Numbered from the stretch's first letter, positions 50,232-59,965 are shown. The stretch: DNA of 64,000 nt from Eubacteriales bacterium (GCA_030540435.1 JAUNWG010000001.1:1-64000), one strand, 5' to 3'. Notes: generated from the letters alone by a model not told the origin. Numbers and translations: made by a program.

Positions 50232-51356
50232 ATGAAATTGCTTATTACAGGCGGCGGAACCGGCGGCCATGTCAACCCCGGTCTTGCCATTGCAAAATAT
50301 GTGCAGTCGCGCCGGAATGATGCAGAGGTGCGGTTTGCCGGAACATCGACGGGCATTGAATCCAAGCTGGTGCCGCGCGAGGGATATCAACTGTATACGG
50401 TTGATGTGCGCGGCTTACGGCGCTCGCTGTCGCCGTCCGCGATTGCATACAACATCGGAACGCTGCAGAAGTCTGTAACGGCTTCCGGCAAGGCGAAAAA
50501 GATACTGAAGGAATACAAGCCGGATGTTGTGATTGGCTGCGGCGGCTATGCCAGCTATCCGATGGTACATGCGGCACAGCAGCTGCATATCCCGACCGTG
50601 CTGCTGGAGGTCAATGCTTTTCCGGGCGTTGTCACCAAGTCGTGTGCAAAGAAGGCAGACCGTGTCCTGATCAGCTTTGAAAATACCCGTGCGCTGTTGG
50701 AAAACCGTCCGAATATTCATCTGACCGGTGCGCCGGTGCGCGGTGAAATCATCTTTGCACGCCGGGCGGATGCACGCCGTAAGCTGAAGCTGCAGGATGG
50801 CGAAAAGCTGGTCGTTTCGTTCTGGGGCAGTATGGGCGCCCTGTATATGAACCGTCACATGGCAGGCTTTATCAAGCTAGAAAGCGAAACGGATGCGTTC
50901 CGGCATATCCACGCGACTGGCGCCGCAGCCTATAAATGGCTGCCGGACAGTGTGCGCGAGATGGGCGTCGACTTGGACAAGCATCCGAATATCGAGCTGC
51001 GCGAATATATCTACGATATGGCGGATGTCATGGCGGCGGCAGATTTGGTTATCTGCCGTGCCGGTGCGGCAACATTGGGTGAGTTGTGCGTGCTGGGCAA
51101 GCCGTCCATTATCGTGCCGTCTCCCTATGTCGCAGAAAACCATCAGGAAAAGAATGCGCGTGCGCTGGAGCAGAAGGGCGCATGTAAGGTCATTACCGAG
51201 CCGGAATGCACACCGGAAAAACTGTACAACGCCGTGACCGAGCTGCTGATGGATGATGAGAAGCTCGAAGAAATGGGACACTGTGCTAAGACGATGGCAA
51301 TTGTTGATTCCAGTGAGAAAATTTACCAGCATATTCTGGAGGCTGCCCGCAGATAA
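50232..51356 (+). CDS. murG: UDP-GlcNAc transferase MurG
   Basis: A 374-residue GT28 glycosyltransferase that converts lipid I to lipid II at the inner membrane face. It starts MKLLITGGGTGGHVNPGLAI and has DVVIGCGGYASYPMVHAAQ, VVSFWGSMGALYMNRHMAGF and ICRAGAATLGELCVLGKPSI with VAENHQEKNA, the nucleotide-sugar site. ATG 50232 is preceded by AAAAGGGG. It lies between ftsW and ftsQ. Confidence 0.95.
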   Translation: MKLLITGGGTGGHVNPGLAIAKYVQSRRNDAEVRFAGTSTGIESKLVPREGYQLYTVDVRGLRRSLSPSAIAYNIGTLQKSVTASGKAKKILKEYKPDVVIGCGGYASYPMVHAAQQLHIPTVLLEVNAFPGVVTKSCAKKADRVLISFENTRALLENRPNIHLTGAPVRGEIIFARRADARRKLKLQDGEKLVVSFWGSMGALYMNRHMAGFIKLESETDAFRHIHATGAAAYKWLPDSVREMGVDLDKHPNIELREYIYDMADVMAAADLVICRAGAATLGELCVLGKPSIIVPSPYVAENHQEKNARALEQKGACKVITEPECTPEKLYNAVTELLMDDEKLEEMGHCAKTMAIVDSSEKIYQHILEAARR

Positions 51357-51383
51357 CCGCAGGCAGCCGGAGAGGAGGGGGAA

Positions 51384-52427
51384 ATGGCGAGGCAAAACCA
51401 TTCCCGACAATCCGATAAGGCATCCGCACCACGTGCATCACGCCCCGCAGACGGCCGCAGCAGAAGCGCCCGCAATTCGGGGAAACAGCGCATCCGGCGG
51501 AAACGGCGCAACCAACTGCTGTTTAAGGTGATTTGCGGCGTTATGATCTGTGTCGTCATTGTTCTTGCACCAACTGTCTTTTTCCGTGTTTCTACGATCA
51601 GGGTCGCAGGAGACACGCGGTATACGCAGGAGGAGCTGATCGCATCCAGCGGCGTGCGGGAAGGCGATAACATGTTTTTCTTGGACTCCGGACGCATCGC
51701 TGACACGCTGTACGACGAGTATCCCTATCTGGAAACCGTGACGCTGCACCGCAGGCTGCCGAGTACGCTGCAGATTGAGGTCAGTGAGCGCACACCGGCG
51801 CTGTCCATAGAGAGCGGCAATGATTATCTGCTGATGGACATGTCCGGCAAGATCGTGGAAAAAACATCGGCGGAAGCGGCGGATACCGTCGTTGTGACTG
51901 GTGTAGATACCAGCGGGATAGAGGTGGGCAACACCATCGGCGAGAAGCAGGAAAAGCTGTTGACAGTGCTCAATTTGATGGAGCTGATGACGCAGTATGA
52001 GCTGAATACTGAAATAAAGAGTATCGACATCCAAAAAGCATATGATGTACGTGTGCAGTATGCAGACCGGTATACCATCCTGTTTGGCAATCTGAGTGAG
52101 CTGGAGCATAAGATTCAGTTCCTGCAGGCGATCCTGCGGGAGTCGTCCCTGCCGGACAGCGGCGTGATTGATCTGACGGATGACAAGGAGGCGCGTTACC
52201 GCCCGGCATTGGAGAGCGATTCGAGTGATAGCGACGACGAGAAGACGCAGGAAGACACCAAGAAAGAACAAACCGCGGACAACGGCGACAGCGCGCAAGA
52301 CGGTACGCAGGACACCGAGTCTGACGGCAATGCGGACAGCACGGACCAGGAAGATACGCAGACAGATGATGCAGAGCAGACAGGGGATACCGGACAGGCG
52401 GAAAATGTCGAACAGACGGATACATAA
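51384..52427 (+). CDS. ftsQ: Cell division protein FtsQ/DivIB
   Basis: A 347-residue bitopic protein. A basic cytoplasmic part (about 1-45) and one helix (VICGVMICVVIVLAPTVFF) are followed by a POTRA domain (VSTIRVAGDTRYTQEELIAS .. VTLHRRLPSTLQIEVSERTP) and a FtsQ beta domain. The C-terminal about 85 residues are highly acidic and disordered (Asp/Glu/Gln/Thr repeats), longer than usual. It recruits FtsL and FtsB to the divisome. AGGAGGGGGAA precedes the ATG. Confidence 0.9.
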   Translation: MARQNHSRQSDKASAPRASRPADGRSRSARNSGKQRIRRKRRNQLLFKVICGVMICVVIVLAPTVFFRVSTIRVAGDTRYTQEELIASSGVREGDNMFFLDSGRIADTLYDEYPYLETVTLHRRLPSTLQIEVSERTPALSIESGNDYLLMDMSGKIVEKTSAEAADTVVVTGVDTSGIEVGNTIGEKQEKLLTVLNLMELMTQYELNTEIKSIDIQKAYDVRVQYADRYTILFGNLSELEHKIQFLQAILRESSLPDSGVIDLTDDKEARYRPALESDSSDSDDEKTQEDTKKEQTADNGDSAQDGTQDTESDGNADSTDQEDTQTDDAEQTGDTGQAENVEQTDT

Positions 52428-52547
52428 ACTACTGCGTACCCTGCGGAAGCGGTGCCGAATTGGATGGAATTTCCAGAATCCGGCATGACTTCCAGCCACT
52501 GTTCGTGCGAAAACCGCAAGTTTTTTTGAAGAATACGCCATCTTATC

Positions 52548-52576
52548 TTGCAAAAGCGGCGGGAAAGAGGTAGAAT
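52548..52576 (+). promoter_or_regulatory. Promoter of ftsZ
   Basis: TTGCAA (52548-52553), 17 bases, TAGAAT (52571-52576). The leader to the ftsZ ATG is about 95 bases. The rest of the 250-base gap after ftsQ holds no gene. Confidence 0.65.
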
Positions 52577-52676
52577 GAAAGAAATAGGTTTCCCGGTGTC
52601 CGCAGCAGGCGCCGCAGGGCTTATTCAATTGGAAATTTGAAAAGTATTTCATAGATTATCACGGAGGAGATCAGAT

Positions 52677-53837
52677 ATGGGTTTCGAGTTTGAAATGGAT
52701 TATGATACCATTGTCAACATTAAGGTCATCGGTGTTGGCGGCGGCGGAAACAACGCAGTAAACCGCATGGTCACCAGCGGCCTGCAGGGTGTTGAGTTTA
52801 TTGCGATCAATACGGACAAGCAGGCGCTGAATCGTTCCGAGGCTTCGGTAAAGATTCAGATCGGCGCAAAACTGACCAAGGGCCAGGGCGCGGGCTCCAG
52901 ACCGGAGACAGGCCGCAAAGCTGCCGAGGAGAGCCGCGAGGAGATCTCCCGTGCTCTGGAAGGCGCACATATGGTATTTATCACCGCAGGCATGGGCGGC
53001 GGCACTGGCACTGGCGGTGCGCCGGTCGTAGCACAGATCGCCCGTGAGCTGGGTATCCTGACAGTCGGCGTTGTCACCAGACCGTTCGGCTTTGAGGGCA
53101 GAAAGCGCATGGAGCAGGCAAATGAGGGCATTGAAAACCTGAAGGAAAATGTCGACTCCCTGATCGTTATCCCGAATGAGCGCCTCAAGTTTGTTTCCGA
53201 TCAGAAGATCAGCTTCAAGAACGCATTTGAGATCGCAGATAACGTACTGCGTCAGGCAGTGGCGTCTATCTCCGAGCTGATTACCGTTCCGGGCCTGATC
53301 AACCTTGACTTTGCAGACGTTACTTCTGTTATGAAGGGCGCAGGCTATGCACATATGGGCGTCGGCTCCGCAAGCGGCAAGGACAAGGCAGAGGAAGCTG
53401 CAAAGCAGGCGATCCAGTCCCCGTTGCTTGAGACCTCCATCAATGGCGCACACGGCGTTATCCTGTCTGTCATTGGCTCTGACGATATCGGTTTGGACGA
53501 GATTGAGCAGGCTGCAAGCATGGTACAGGCAGCAGCACACCCGGATGCACATATCATCTTCGGCGCTTCCATTGCGGACGACGTAGACGACGAGATCCGT
53601 GTTGTTGTTATCGCAACCGGCTTCGATGCACCTCCGACTCCGAAGCAGCAGCAGTCCACGATCTTCTCCAATGCGAGAAAGACCGCTTCTACATTCTCTG
53701 CACCGGCACAGACCTTTACGGCAGCGCCGACACCGGCACCGCAGCAGTCTCAGGCAGAGGCAAGCGTTGCTGACGGCAAGCCGGTTGAGGCCGACGATCC
53801 GTTTGCAGATATCATGAAGATATTCAGCAGCAAATAA
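52677..53837 (+). CDS. ftsZ: Cell division protein FtsZ
   Basis: A 386-residue tubulin-like GTPase that forms the division ring. It has [26 protein letters not shown], the tubulin signature [12 protein letters not shown] and the T7 loop LINLDFADV. The C-terminal linker is Ala/Pro/Gln-rich and the tail ends [13 protein letters not shown], without the FLRRR-type peptide that binds FtsA in other bacteria; no ftsA is found nearby. GGAGGAGATCAGAT precedes the ATG. Own promoter and terminator. Confidence 0.97.
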   Translation: MGFEFEMDYDTIVNIKVIGVGGGGNNAVNRMVTSGLQGVEFIAINTDKQALNRSEASVKIQIGAKLTKGQGAGSRPETGRKAAEESREEISRALEGAHMVFITAGMGGGTGTGGAPVVAQIARELGILTVGVVTRPFGFEGRKRMEQANEGIENLKENVDSLIVIPNERLKFVSDQKISFKNAFEIADNVLRQAVASISELITVPGLINLDFADVTSVMKGAGYAHMGVGSASGKDKAEEAAKQAIQSPLLETSINGAHGVILSVIGSDDIGLDEIEQAASMVQAAAHPDAHIIFGASIADDVDDEIRVVVIATGFDAPPTPKQQQSTIFSNARKTASTFSAPAQTFTAAPTPAPQQSQAEASVADGKPVEADDPFADIMKIFSSK

Positions 53838-53889
53838 TTTTGCCGATTCATTCGAGCTTTTTTGAGCATTATCGACATATCATAGATGA

Positions 53890-53922
53890 ACCGCCCTTCT
53901 TCTTCGGAGGAAGGGCTTTTCA
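53890..53922 (+). terminator. Terminator of ftsZ
   Basis: GCCCTTCTTC (53893-53902), loop TTCG, GAGGAAGGGC (53907-53916), then TTTT. Confidence 0.85.
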
Positions 53923-54008
53923 TCGGGAAGAATTTTCAAAGGCACTGTGGGGCAGGCTGAAAGAAGGACGCGCTCTGCGGTATCTGTCCGATCAGGGGAG
54001 GTGTGTGC

Positions 54009-54947
54009 ATGATTGAATATTTAAAATCAGATGGCGGCAAAATGGCTGCGCTGGAACAGGCGGAGCCGGGCTGCTGGATCAATCTGGTCAATCCGACACA
54101 GGCAGAGGTAGACAGTGTAATCATGTCGCAGAAAGTGGATGCCGGCTTTGTGCGTGCCGCACTTGACCCGGAGGAATCCTCGCGTGTGGAGGTCGAGGAC
54201 GACCAGGTGCTGTTGATCGTCGACATTCCGGTAGAGGAACAGAGCGACAGTATCACGCGCGATGTGCAGATGTATGCGACACTGCCAATGGGGATTGTCG
54301 TGGCAGAAAACGTTGTCATCACGGTCTGCCTGCAAGAAACCAGTGTGACACGCGATATTGCTTCGGGCAAGGTCACGCGGGGCATCCACACGGCGATGCG
54401 TACCCGCTTTGTGTTCCAGCTGTTGCTGCGCGTAGCAGGGCGTTTTCTGAATTATCTGCATCGCATCGAACGCAGCTTTACCGAGATCGAACGCCGTCTG
54501 TACGACAGCCTGCGCAATGAGGAACTGATGCAGCTGTTGGGCTTGCAAAAGTCTCTCGTCTATTTTTCCGCATCCCTCAAGGGCAATGAGGTCACGATGG
54601 AGAAGGTGCTGCGCGGGCGCATTTTAAAGCTGTATGAGGATGACCGCGATTTGCTGGAGGATGCCCTGATTGAGATCCGTCAGGCGATCGAGATGTCCAG
54701 TATTTATTCCTCCATTCTTGCGGGCACGATGGAAACCTACTCCTCCGTAGTTTCCAACAACATGAATGACATCATGAAGGCCCTCACGGTTATCACCCTG
54801 ATTATGACCATTCCAAACATGATTTTTGGCTTCTATGGTATGAACGTTTCCATGCTGCCCGGTGCGGTCAGCTTTATTCCGCTGATCATTTCCATTGTTG
54901 CATGCATCATTGCATGGCAGTTCCTCAAGAAGCACAAGCTGTACTGA
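54009..54947 (+). CDS. CorA-family divalent cation transporter
   Basis: A 312-residue protein. A large cytoplasmic N-terminal domain with alpha/beta fold and long stalk helices is followed by two C-terminal membrane helices (ALTVITLIMTIPNMIFGF and FIPLIISIVACIIAWQF). The pore signature is YGMN (FGFYGMNVSMLPG). CorA proteins form pentamers for Mg2+, Co2+ or Zn2+ movement. ATG 54009 follows GGGGAGGTGTGTGC; a GTG lies two codons earlier. It is separated from ftsZ by a terminator. Confidence 0.92.
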   Translation: MIEYLKSDGGKMAALEQAEPGCWINLVNPTQAEVDSVIMSQKVDAGFVRAALDPEESSRVEVEDDQVLLIVDIPVEEQSDSITRDVQMYATLPMGIVVAENVVITVCLQETSVTRDIASGKVTRGIHTAMRTRFVFQLLLRVAGRFLNYLHRIERSFTEIERRLYDSLRNEELMQLLGLQKSLVYFSASLKGNEVTMEKVLRGRILKLYEDDRDLLEDALIEIRQAIEMSSIYSSILAGTMETYSSVVSNNMNDIMKALTVITLIMTIPNMIFGFYGMNVSMLPGAVSFIPLIISIVACIIAWQFLKKHKLY

Positions 54948-54975
54948 TTTGCATTTATGATAAAAGGAGAGCACA

Positions 54976-55320
54976 ATGACAACAAAAACGATTCCTTCGG
55001 TAGTTTCTCTTGCCGGACTGCTCAAGAGCATTTTTGTTTCCGGCAGGTTTAAAAAGGACCTTCCTATGCAGATTGTGGACCCAAAGGGCAATCCAGTCTG
55101 CGAAATTCGTGCAGAGGACCCGGAACGCTGGATCCGCACGAATTATAAGGACAGCATCGCCTGTACACGCAGGCTGTGCACCCGTTCCCAGTGGGACAAA
55201 ATGGATATTGTCCAACAGGTGCGACTGTGTGACTGTTGGGAGGCGCTGGCTGTGATGGAATATCTTGATGTAGGCTATGACGACGGCAATCGGTTCGAGA
55301 TTGACGAATACGAGTGCTAA
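54976..55320 (+). CDS. Hypothetical protein
   Basis: A 114-residue protein with a hydrophobic start (SVVSLAGLLKSIFVSG), then a mixed region (MQIVDPKGNPVCEIRAEDPE) and a Trp/Cys-containing helical end (LCDCWEALAVMEYLDVGYDD). No family is recognised. AAAGGAGAGCACA precedes the ATG, so translation is likely. It lies between corA and the MATE gene in the same direction (20 bp before the latter), suggesting a shared transcript. Confidence 0.65.
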   Translation: MTTKTIPSVVSLAGLLKSIFVSGRFKKDLPMQIVDPKGNPVCEIRAEDPERWIRTNYKDSIACTRRLCTRSQWDKMDIVQQVRLCDCWEALAVMEYLDVGYDDGNRFEIDEYEC

Positions 55321-55339
55321 TAGAAAGAAGGGATTTTTC

Positions 55340-56722
55340 ATGGCTGAAGTCGAAAGACAGGAAAACAAAATGGGCGTCATGCCGGTCAATCAACTGCTGA
55401 TCTCCATGGCGTTGCCGATGATTGTCTCTATGCTGGTACAGGCGCTGTATAATATCGTCGACAGTATCTTCGTTTCCCGTATCTGTGAGGATGCGCTTTC
55501 TGCTGTTTCACTTGCGTTTCCAGTTCAGAACCTGATGATTTCGATTGCATCCGGCACGGGCGTTGGTATGAATGCGCTGCTTTCGCGTTCGCTGGGTCAA
55601 AAAAACCAGAAGTCGGCAAATGACGCCGCGAAAAACGGCGTATTTCTTGCTGTGTGCAGCTATTTGGTATTTCTGGTATTCGGACTGGTGGCATGCGATC
55701 TGTTTTTCCGCTCACAGACCGACAGCGTATCGATCATTGGATATGGCAATACATATTTGCAGATATGCCTGATCTGCTCCTTTGGCATGTTTATACAGAT
55801 GGCCTTTGAGCGCATTTTACAGGCGACCGGGCGCACGCTGCTTACGATGTTCACGCAGGGCATTGGCGCGATCATCAACCTCATTCTCGACCCGATCCTG
55901 ATTTTCGGTTTGCTGGGTGCGCCGAAGATGGGTATTGCCGGTGCCGCGATTGCTACCGTTATGGGGCAGATCGTGGCGGCACTGTTGGCAGTTGTCTTTA
56001 ATTATAAGTTGAATCCGGATGTAAACCTGGATTTCCGCGGATTCCGCCCCAATGGTATGATTATCAAGCGGATTTATTCCGTCGGCGTGCCGTCCATCCT
56101 GATGATGTCGATTTCATCCGTCATGGTATACGGCATGAATCGGATCCTGATCGCCTTTACCTCGACGGCTACCGCAGTATTCGGCGTATATTATAAATTG
56201 CAGTCGTTTATCTTCATGCCGATCTTTGGCATGAACAACGGCATGGTTCCGATCGTTGCATACAACTATGGTGCATGTAAGCCGGAACGCATTACAAAGA
56301 CCATCAAGCTGGCTGTCATGTATGCAGAGATTCTCATGCTGATCGGTCTGGCTGCATTCCAGCTTATCCCTGCCCCGCTGCTCGGTTTCTTCAATGCGTC
56401 ACCGGAAATGGTCGCTATTGGCGTTCCGGCGTTGCGGACATTATCATGGAGCTATCTGGTTGCAGGTATTTGTATTATCTGCTCGTCGTCATTCCAGGCG
56501 CTGGGCAACGGCGTATACAGCCTGTTGATCTCGTTTGGCAGACAGCTGATCGTCCTGCTTCCGGCTGCATACCTTCTGTCGCTGACGGGCAGTGTAGATG
56601 CCGTCTGGTGGTCCTTCCCGATCGCTGAGGTTGCATCGCTGATGCTGTCTATGACCTTTCTGCGCAGAGTCAACCGCAAGATCATCCGCCCGTTGTACGA
56701 TATGCAGAGGGAAAGTGCATAA
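55340..56722 (+). CDS. MATE-family efflux transporter
   Basis: A 460-residue, twelve-helix exporter of the multidrug and toxin extrusion family, driven by Na+ or H+ gradients. The two halves start with LISMALPMIVSMLVQALYNI and IYSVGVPSILMMSISSVMVY. FVSRICEDALSAVSLAFPVQ and PIFGMNNGMVPIVAYNYGA are typical of the NorM/DinF-like group common in Clostridia. The substrate is unknown. ATG 55340 follows AAGAAGGGATTTTTC. Confidence 0.93.
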   Translation: MAEVERQENKMGVMPVNQLLISMALPMIVSMLVQALYNIVDSIFVSRICEDALSAVSLAFPVQNLMISIASGTGVGMNALLSRSLGQKNQKSANDAAKNGVFLAVCSYLVFLVFGLVACDLFFRSQTDSVSIIGYGNTYLQICLICSFGMFIQMAFERILQATGRTLLTMFTQGIGAIINLILDPILIFGLLGAPKMGIAGAAIATVMGQIVAALLAVVFNYKLNPDVNLDFRGFRPNGMIIKRIYSVGVPSILMMSISSVMVYGMNRILIAFTSTATAVFGVYYKLQSFIFMPIFGMNNGMVPIVAYNYGACKPERITKTIKLAVMYAEILMLIGLAAFQLIPAPLLGFFNASPEMVAIGVPALRTLSWSYLVAGICIICSSSFQALGNGVYSLLISFGRQLIVLLPAAYLLSLTGSVDAVWWSFPIAEVASLMLSMTFLRRVNRKIIRPLYDMQRESA

Positions 56723-56729
56723 TAGAAAC

Positions 56730-56766
56730 GAAACCGCTGGTGCAGCAATGTACCAGCGGTTTTTGA
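56730..56766 (+). terminator. Terminator of the MATE gene
   Basis: ACCGCTGGT (56733-56741) pairs with ACCAGCGGT (56752-56760), followed by T5. Confidence 0.9.
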
Positions 56767-56839
56767 CACGATTTGACGTACTATGCCGTGTTTGCTATAA
56801 TTTAAACAGATAAAAGATCGAGCGGGAGGTGAGGCCGCA

Positions 56840-58825
56840 ATGGGAATAAAGGAACGGCTGGAGCGGCAGGAACCGCTGTTCGGCTCGTGGTATGTGGGTG
56901 ATGAAATCGGCGAAGGCAGCTATGGACGCGTTTACCGTATTCGCCGCAGGGACGGGCTTGGAAATCAATATACTGCCGCATTAAAGGCAATCGAAATTTT
57001 GGCAGAACAGACCGAAAAAACGCCGGAAGATTTGGCGGCAAAGGTCAAACGAGATTATATGGGCGAGGTACAGACGCTGATCCGACTGCGCGGTGCGGCA
57101 AATGTTGTTTATATCGAGGATTATGATTTGCTGGAAAACCGCGAAAACGGGCAGCTGCTCGGCTGTGACCTGCTGATCCGCATGGAGGAGCTGGAGGGTG
57201 TCTCCAGGCTGATGGTAAAGGACGCCTCCCTGCGCACACAGAAGGAAGCCCGTAAGCTGGGTATGGATATCTGCCGTGCACTGATGGCATGTGACGCTGC
57301 CGATTATATCCATCGGGACATCAAGCCGGGCAACCTGTTCCGCAGCCCGTTTGGGGATTATAAGCTGGGGGATTTCGGTGTTGCCAAGCAGCTGGAAGGG
57401 ACGATACATGCAAAGACAGCGATCGGTACAGAGCCATATGCCGCACCGGAGGTCCACGAAAAGAATTATGATGCTCGTGTCGACACCTATTCGTTGGGGC
57501 TGGTGCTGTATCAGCTGATGAATGACGGCTTTCTGCCGTTTTATACTGCTGAGACAGTCGGAGAGGACCAGAAGCGGCAGGCGATCATGCGCCGCTTGAG
57601 CGGTGAAGCGCTGCCGCCGCCGGCACATGCGGATGCGGCATTTCAAGCTGTGATTTTAAAAGCCTGCGCCTTTCAGCCGGCTGATCGATTCTGTTCAGCG
57701 GAGGAAATGTACGATGCACTCCGGGCACTGGAGGAGCAGGGAAGACCGGCTGCCGTGCAGACACAGCAGCCCTCTGCGCTCAGCATCTGGCAGGCGAAGG
57801 ATGAAAAGAAAACATTTCTCAGCGCATTTGGTCTGTCTGTTTCTGCAACGCCGGAAATGCGGTATATGGCACAACAGCTGACTGGAAATTATGGCAGGAA
57901 CGGTAAAGCGGAGGGCGTACTAACGCCCCGCGGTGCAGCGCGCCTGCCTGCATGGCGCATCCGTGCACCGTGGTTTCCATTTAATCATCTGACGATCCGC
58001 GGCTATACCTCCATTGCTGACCGGGCGTTCCGTGGGAGGAAGGATTTGGTGTCCCTGCGATGCAGCGGCAGCGTCAAGACCATCGGCGCGGAAGCATTTA
58101 TCCATTGCTCCAATATCAGCGAGGTGCACTGTGCCACAGGGCTGGTACAGGTGATGGACGGTGCATTTTCTGATTGCGTGCGCCTGGCACGCTGCCATCT
58201 GCCGGATACGGTGCAGCTGCTCGGCAGCAGGTGCTTTGCCGGGTGTGGGGCGCTGGCGTCATTGCGGTTGCCGGACGGGCTGCAGCGTTTGCCGGATCAG
58301 ATGTGTGACGGCTGCACCGCACTGCATCAGGTGACATTGCCGTCAGCGTTGTGCAGCATTGGACAGGCAGCATTCCGCAGCAGCGGATTGCACAAGATCC
58401 TCCTGCCGGACAGTTGTGTTCAGCTGGGAGATGGGGCATTTTCCGGCTGCAAAAAGCTGGTGTCTGTGCAGATGTCTCTGCGCATGGCGGTGTTGCCGAA
58501 AAACTGCTTTACCGGCTGCGTCTCGCTCGCGCAGATCGACCTGCCGTTTCAGCTGACAGAGATTCGTGAGCGTGCCTTTTATGGATGCACGGCGCTGACG
58601 CAGGTAGTCATACCGGAGGGCGTGCGCAGCATTGGCGGCAAGGCATTTGCTCGATGTGATAATCTGACTGCGCTCCGTGTTCCACGAACCGTGACTTACA
58701 TTGGCGAGGATGCATTTCCCGCAAAGCGCAAGCTGCGCAGCAAATTGACGGTTGTAACAAAGAAGGGCAGCTATGCGTGGGACTATTGTAAGCAGTATGG
58801 CATTCGAGTCAAGGAGGAAGCATGA
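56840..58825 (+). CDS. Ser/Thr protein kinase fused to BspA-type leucine-rich repeats
   Basis: A 661-residue protein without signal peptide or membrane helix. Residues about 15-290 form a Hanks-type kinase: glycine loop IGEGSYGRVY, AALKAIE with the ATP Lys, catalytic loop YIHRDIKPGNLF, DFGVAK, and APE in YAAPEVHE. A linker follows, then from about 390 to 645 several 23-residue LRR_5 units (for example RAFRGRKDLVSLRCSGSVKT and AFSGCKKLVSVQMSLRMAVL). Bacterial LRR_5 repeats are usually surface-exposed, so a soluble kinase carrying them is unusual; they may choose the substrate. GGGAGGTGAGGCCGCA precedes the ATG. It overlaps the next gene by 4 bp. Confidence 0.9.
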   Translation: MGIKERLERQEPLFGSWYVGDEIGEGSYGRVYRIRRRDGLGNQYTAALKAIEILAEQTEKTPEDLAAKVKRDYMGEVQTLIRLRGAANVVYIEDYDLLENRENGQLLGCDLLIRMEELEGVSRLMVKDASLRTQKEARKLGMDICRALMACDAADYIHRDIKPGNLFRSPFGDYKLGDFGVAKQLEGTIHAKTAIGTEPYAAPEVHEKNYDARVDTYSLGLVLYQLMNDGFLPFYTAETVGEDQKRQAIMRRLSGEALPPPAHADAAFQAVILKACAFQPADRFCSAEEMYDALRALEEQGRPAAVQTQQPSALSIWQAKDEKKTFLSAFGLSVSATPEMRYMAQQLTGNYGRNGKAEGVLTPRGAARLPAWRIRAPWFPFNHLTIRGYTSIADRAFRGRKDLVSLRCSGSVKTIGAEAFIHCSNISEVHCATGLVQVMDGAFSDCVRLARCHLPDTVQLLGSRCFAGCGALASLRLPDGLQRLPDQMCDGCTALHQVTLPSALCSIGQAAFRSSGLHKILLPDSCVQLGDGAFSGCKKLVSVQMSLRMAVLPKNCFTGCVSLAQIDLPFQLTEIRERAFYGCTALTQVVIPEGVRSIGGKAFARCDNLTALRVPRTVTYIGEDAFPAKRKLRSKLTVVTKKGSYAWDYCKQYGIRVKEEA

Positions 58826-59511
58826 GGGAACAAATCAGAAGCCGCCTGTATGCGCTGGCAGAACCGAAATACCGCGACTTTTCCGCAGCGCTCGTTCCGG
58901 GCGGAGAAGGGATGTTGGGTGTTCGGCTGCCAAAGCTGCGTGCGCTGGCGAAGGAGCTGGCAAAGGATAGCGATGCATATTTTGCGGAGCCATGCGGCGA
59001 GCTATTTGAGGAGATCATGCTGCGCGGCATGGTCATCGGCTGTATGAAATGCAGCACGGAGCAGCGCATGGCGCAGATGCGCGCGTTTATCCCCATGATC
59101 GCAAACTGGTCGGTGTGCGACAGCTTTTGTACCGGAATCAAGGAAGCGAAACGCCGCCCGGAGGAATATTGGGATTTTATCCTGCCCTATCTGCACAGTG
59201 AACAGGAATTTGCGGTGCGGTTTGCCGTGGTGATGCTGCTTGCCCATTTCAGCAAGGGGGAATGGCTGCCACGCACGCTGGAGCAGCTGGAAGCAGTTTC
59301 CCATACCGGCTATTATGTCAAGATGGCAGTGGGTTGGGCGGTTTCCGTCTGCTATGTTCATGACCCGGCGTATACATGGGAATGGCTGCAACGGGTACAG
59401 CTGGATACCGAGACAGAGCGCATGGCAATACAGAAGATCATGGATTCCCGCCGTGTGACCGGTGCGAACCGCGAACGCATCAGACAGTATAGAGAAAGCA
59501 AAAAGCCCTGA
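58822..59511 (+). CDS. AlkD-like DNA alkylation repair protein
   Basis: A 229-residue all-helical HEAT-like-repeat protein of the AlkD family, DNA glycosylases that remove N3- and N7-alkylated bases. Supporting segments are YRDFSAALVPGGEGMLGVRL, ANWSVCDSFCTGIKEAKRRP, EEYWDFILPYLHSEQEFAVR and HTGYYVKMAVGWAVSVCYV. It is coupled to the kinase-LRR gene by an ATGA overlap with GTCAAGGAGGAAGC upstream. Functional link with the kinase is unknown. Confidence 0.85.
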   Translation: MREQIRSRLYALAEPKYRDFSAALVPGGEGMLGVRLPKLRALAKELAKDSDAYFAEPCGELFEEIMLRGMVIGCMKCSTEQRMAQMRAFIPMIANWSVCDSFCTGIKEAKRRPEEYWDFILPYLHSEQEFAVRFAVVMLLAHFSKGEWLPRTLEQLEAVSHTGYYVKMAVGWAVSVCYVHDPAYTWEWLQRVQLDTETERMAIQKIMDSRRVTGANRERIRQYRESKKP

Positions 59512-59528
59512 ACGAATCAGGGCTTTTC
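59500..59528. terminator. Bidirectional terminator between alkD-like and thioesterase genes
   Basis: AAAAGCCCTG (59501-59510) pairs with CAGGGCTTTT (59518-59527); A and T ends let it work both ways. Confidence 0.88.
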
Positions 59529-59530
59529 TG

Positions 59531-59965
59531 TCAGGGCTGTTGCTTCGGCTGCGCAAGCAGACGGTATTTTTCATAAATCTCCGGCAAATGCCGCTTGAGT
59601 GATACGGGATGTCCATTTTCACGGACAAAGCAGTGCCCGGAGGTCGCCGTACCGCACAGTTCATCGGTTTTTGCGTCGTGGAACTCATAGCTGAGCGTCA
59701 TGCGGACAGGGGAAAATGTAGTGATTGCAACATCAATACGGCAGGTCTGACCGAAACGCATCATCGCCTTGTAATCGCAGGTCACGGAGATCACCGGGAT
59801 GCCGATGCCGTCGCGCTCCATTGCGTCATAGCCATAACCGACATCCTCCATGAATGCGATGCGAGCCTCCTCCATCCAACGGATGTAATTGGAATGGTGG
59901 ACGATACGCATTCCGTCGGTTTCATAATACTGAATACGGTGTGAATAAGAATAAATTGGGTCCAT
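59531..59965 (-). CDS. Acyl-CoA thioesterase, YbgC/4HBT hotdog family
   Basis: A 144-residue hotdog-fold enzyme that hydrolyses acyl-CoA thioesters. The active-site segment is YYETDGMRIVHHSNYIRWME, where Asp17 matches the catalytic Asp of 4-hydroxybenzoyl-CoA thioesterase. GYGYDAMERDGIGIPVISV and YKAMMRFGQTCRIDVAITTF are further family features. The substrate is not predictable. It stands alone on the minus strand, convergent with the AlkD-like gene. Confidence 0.9.
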   Translation of the reverse strand: MDPIYSYSHRIQYYETDGMRIVHHSNYIRWMEEARIAFMEDVGYGYDAMERDGIGIPVISVTCDYKAMMRFGQTCRIDVAITTFSPVRMTLSYEFHDAKTDELCGTATSGHCFVRENGHPVSLKRHLPEIYEKYRLLAQPKQQP

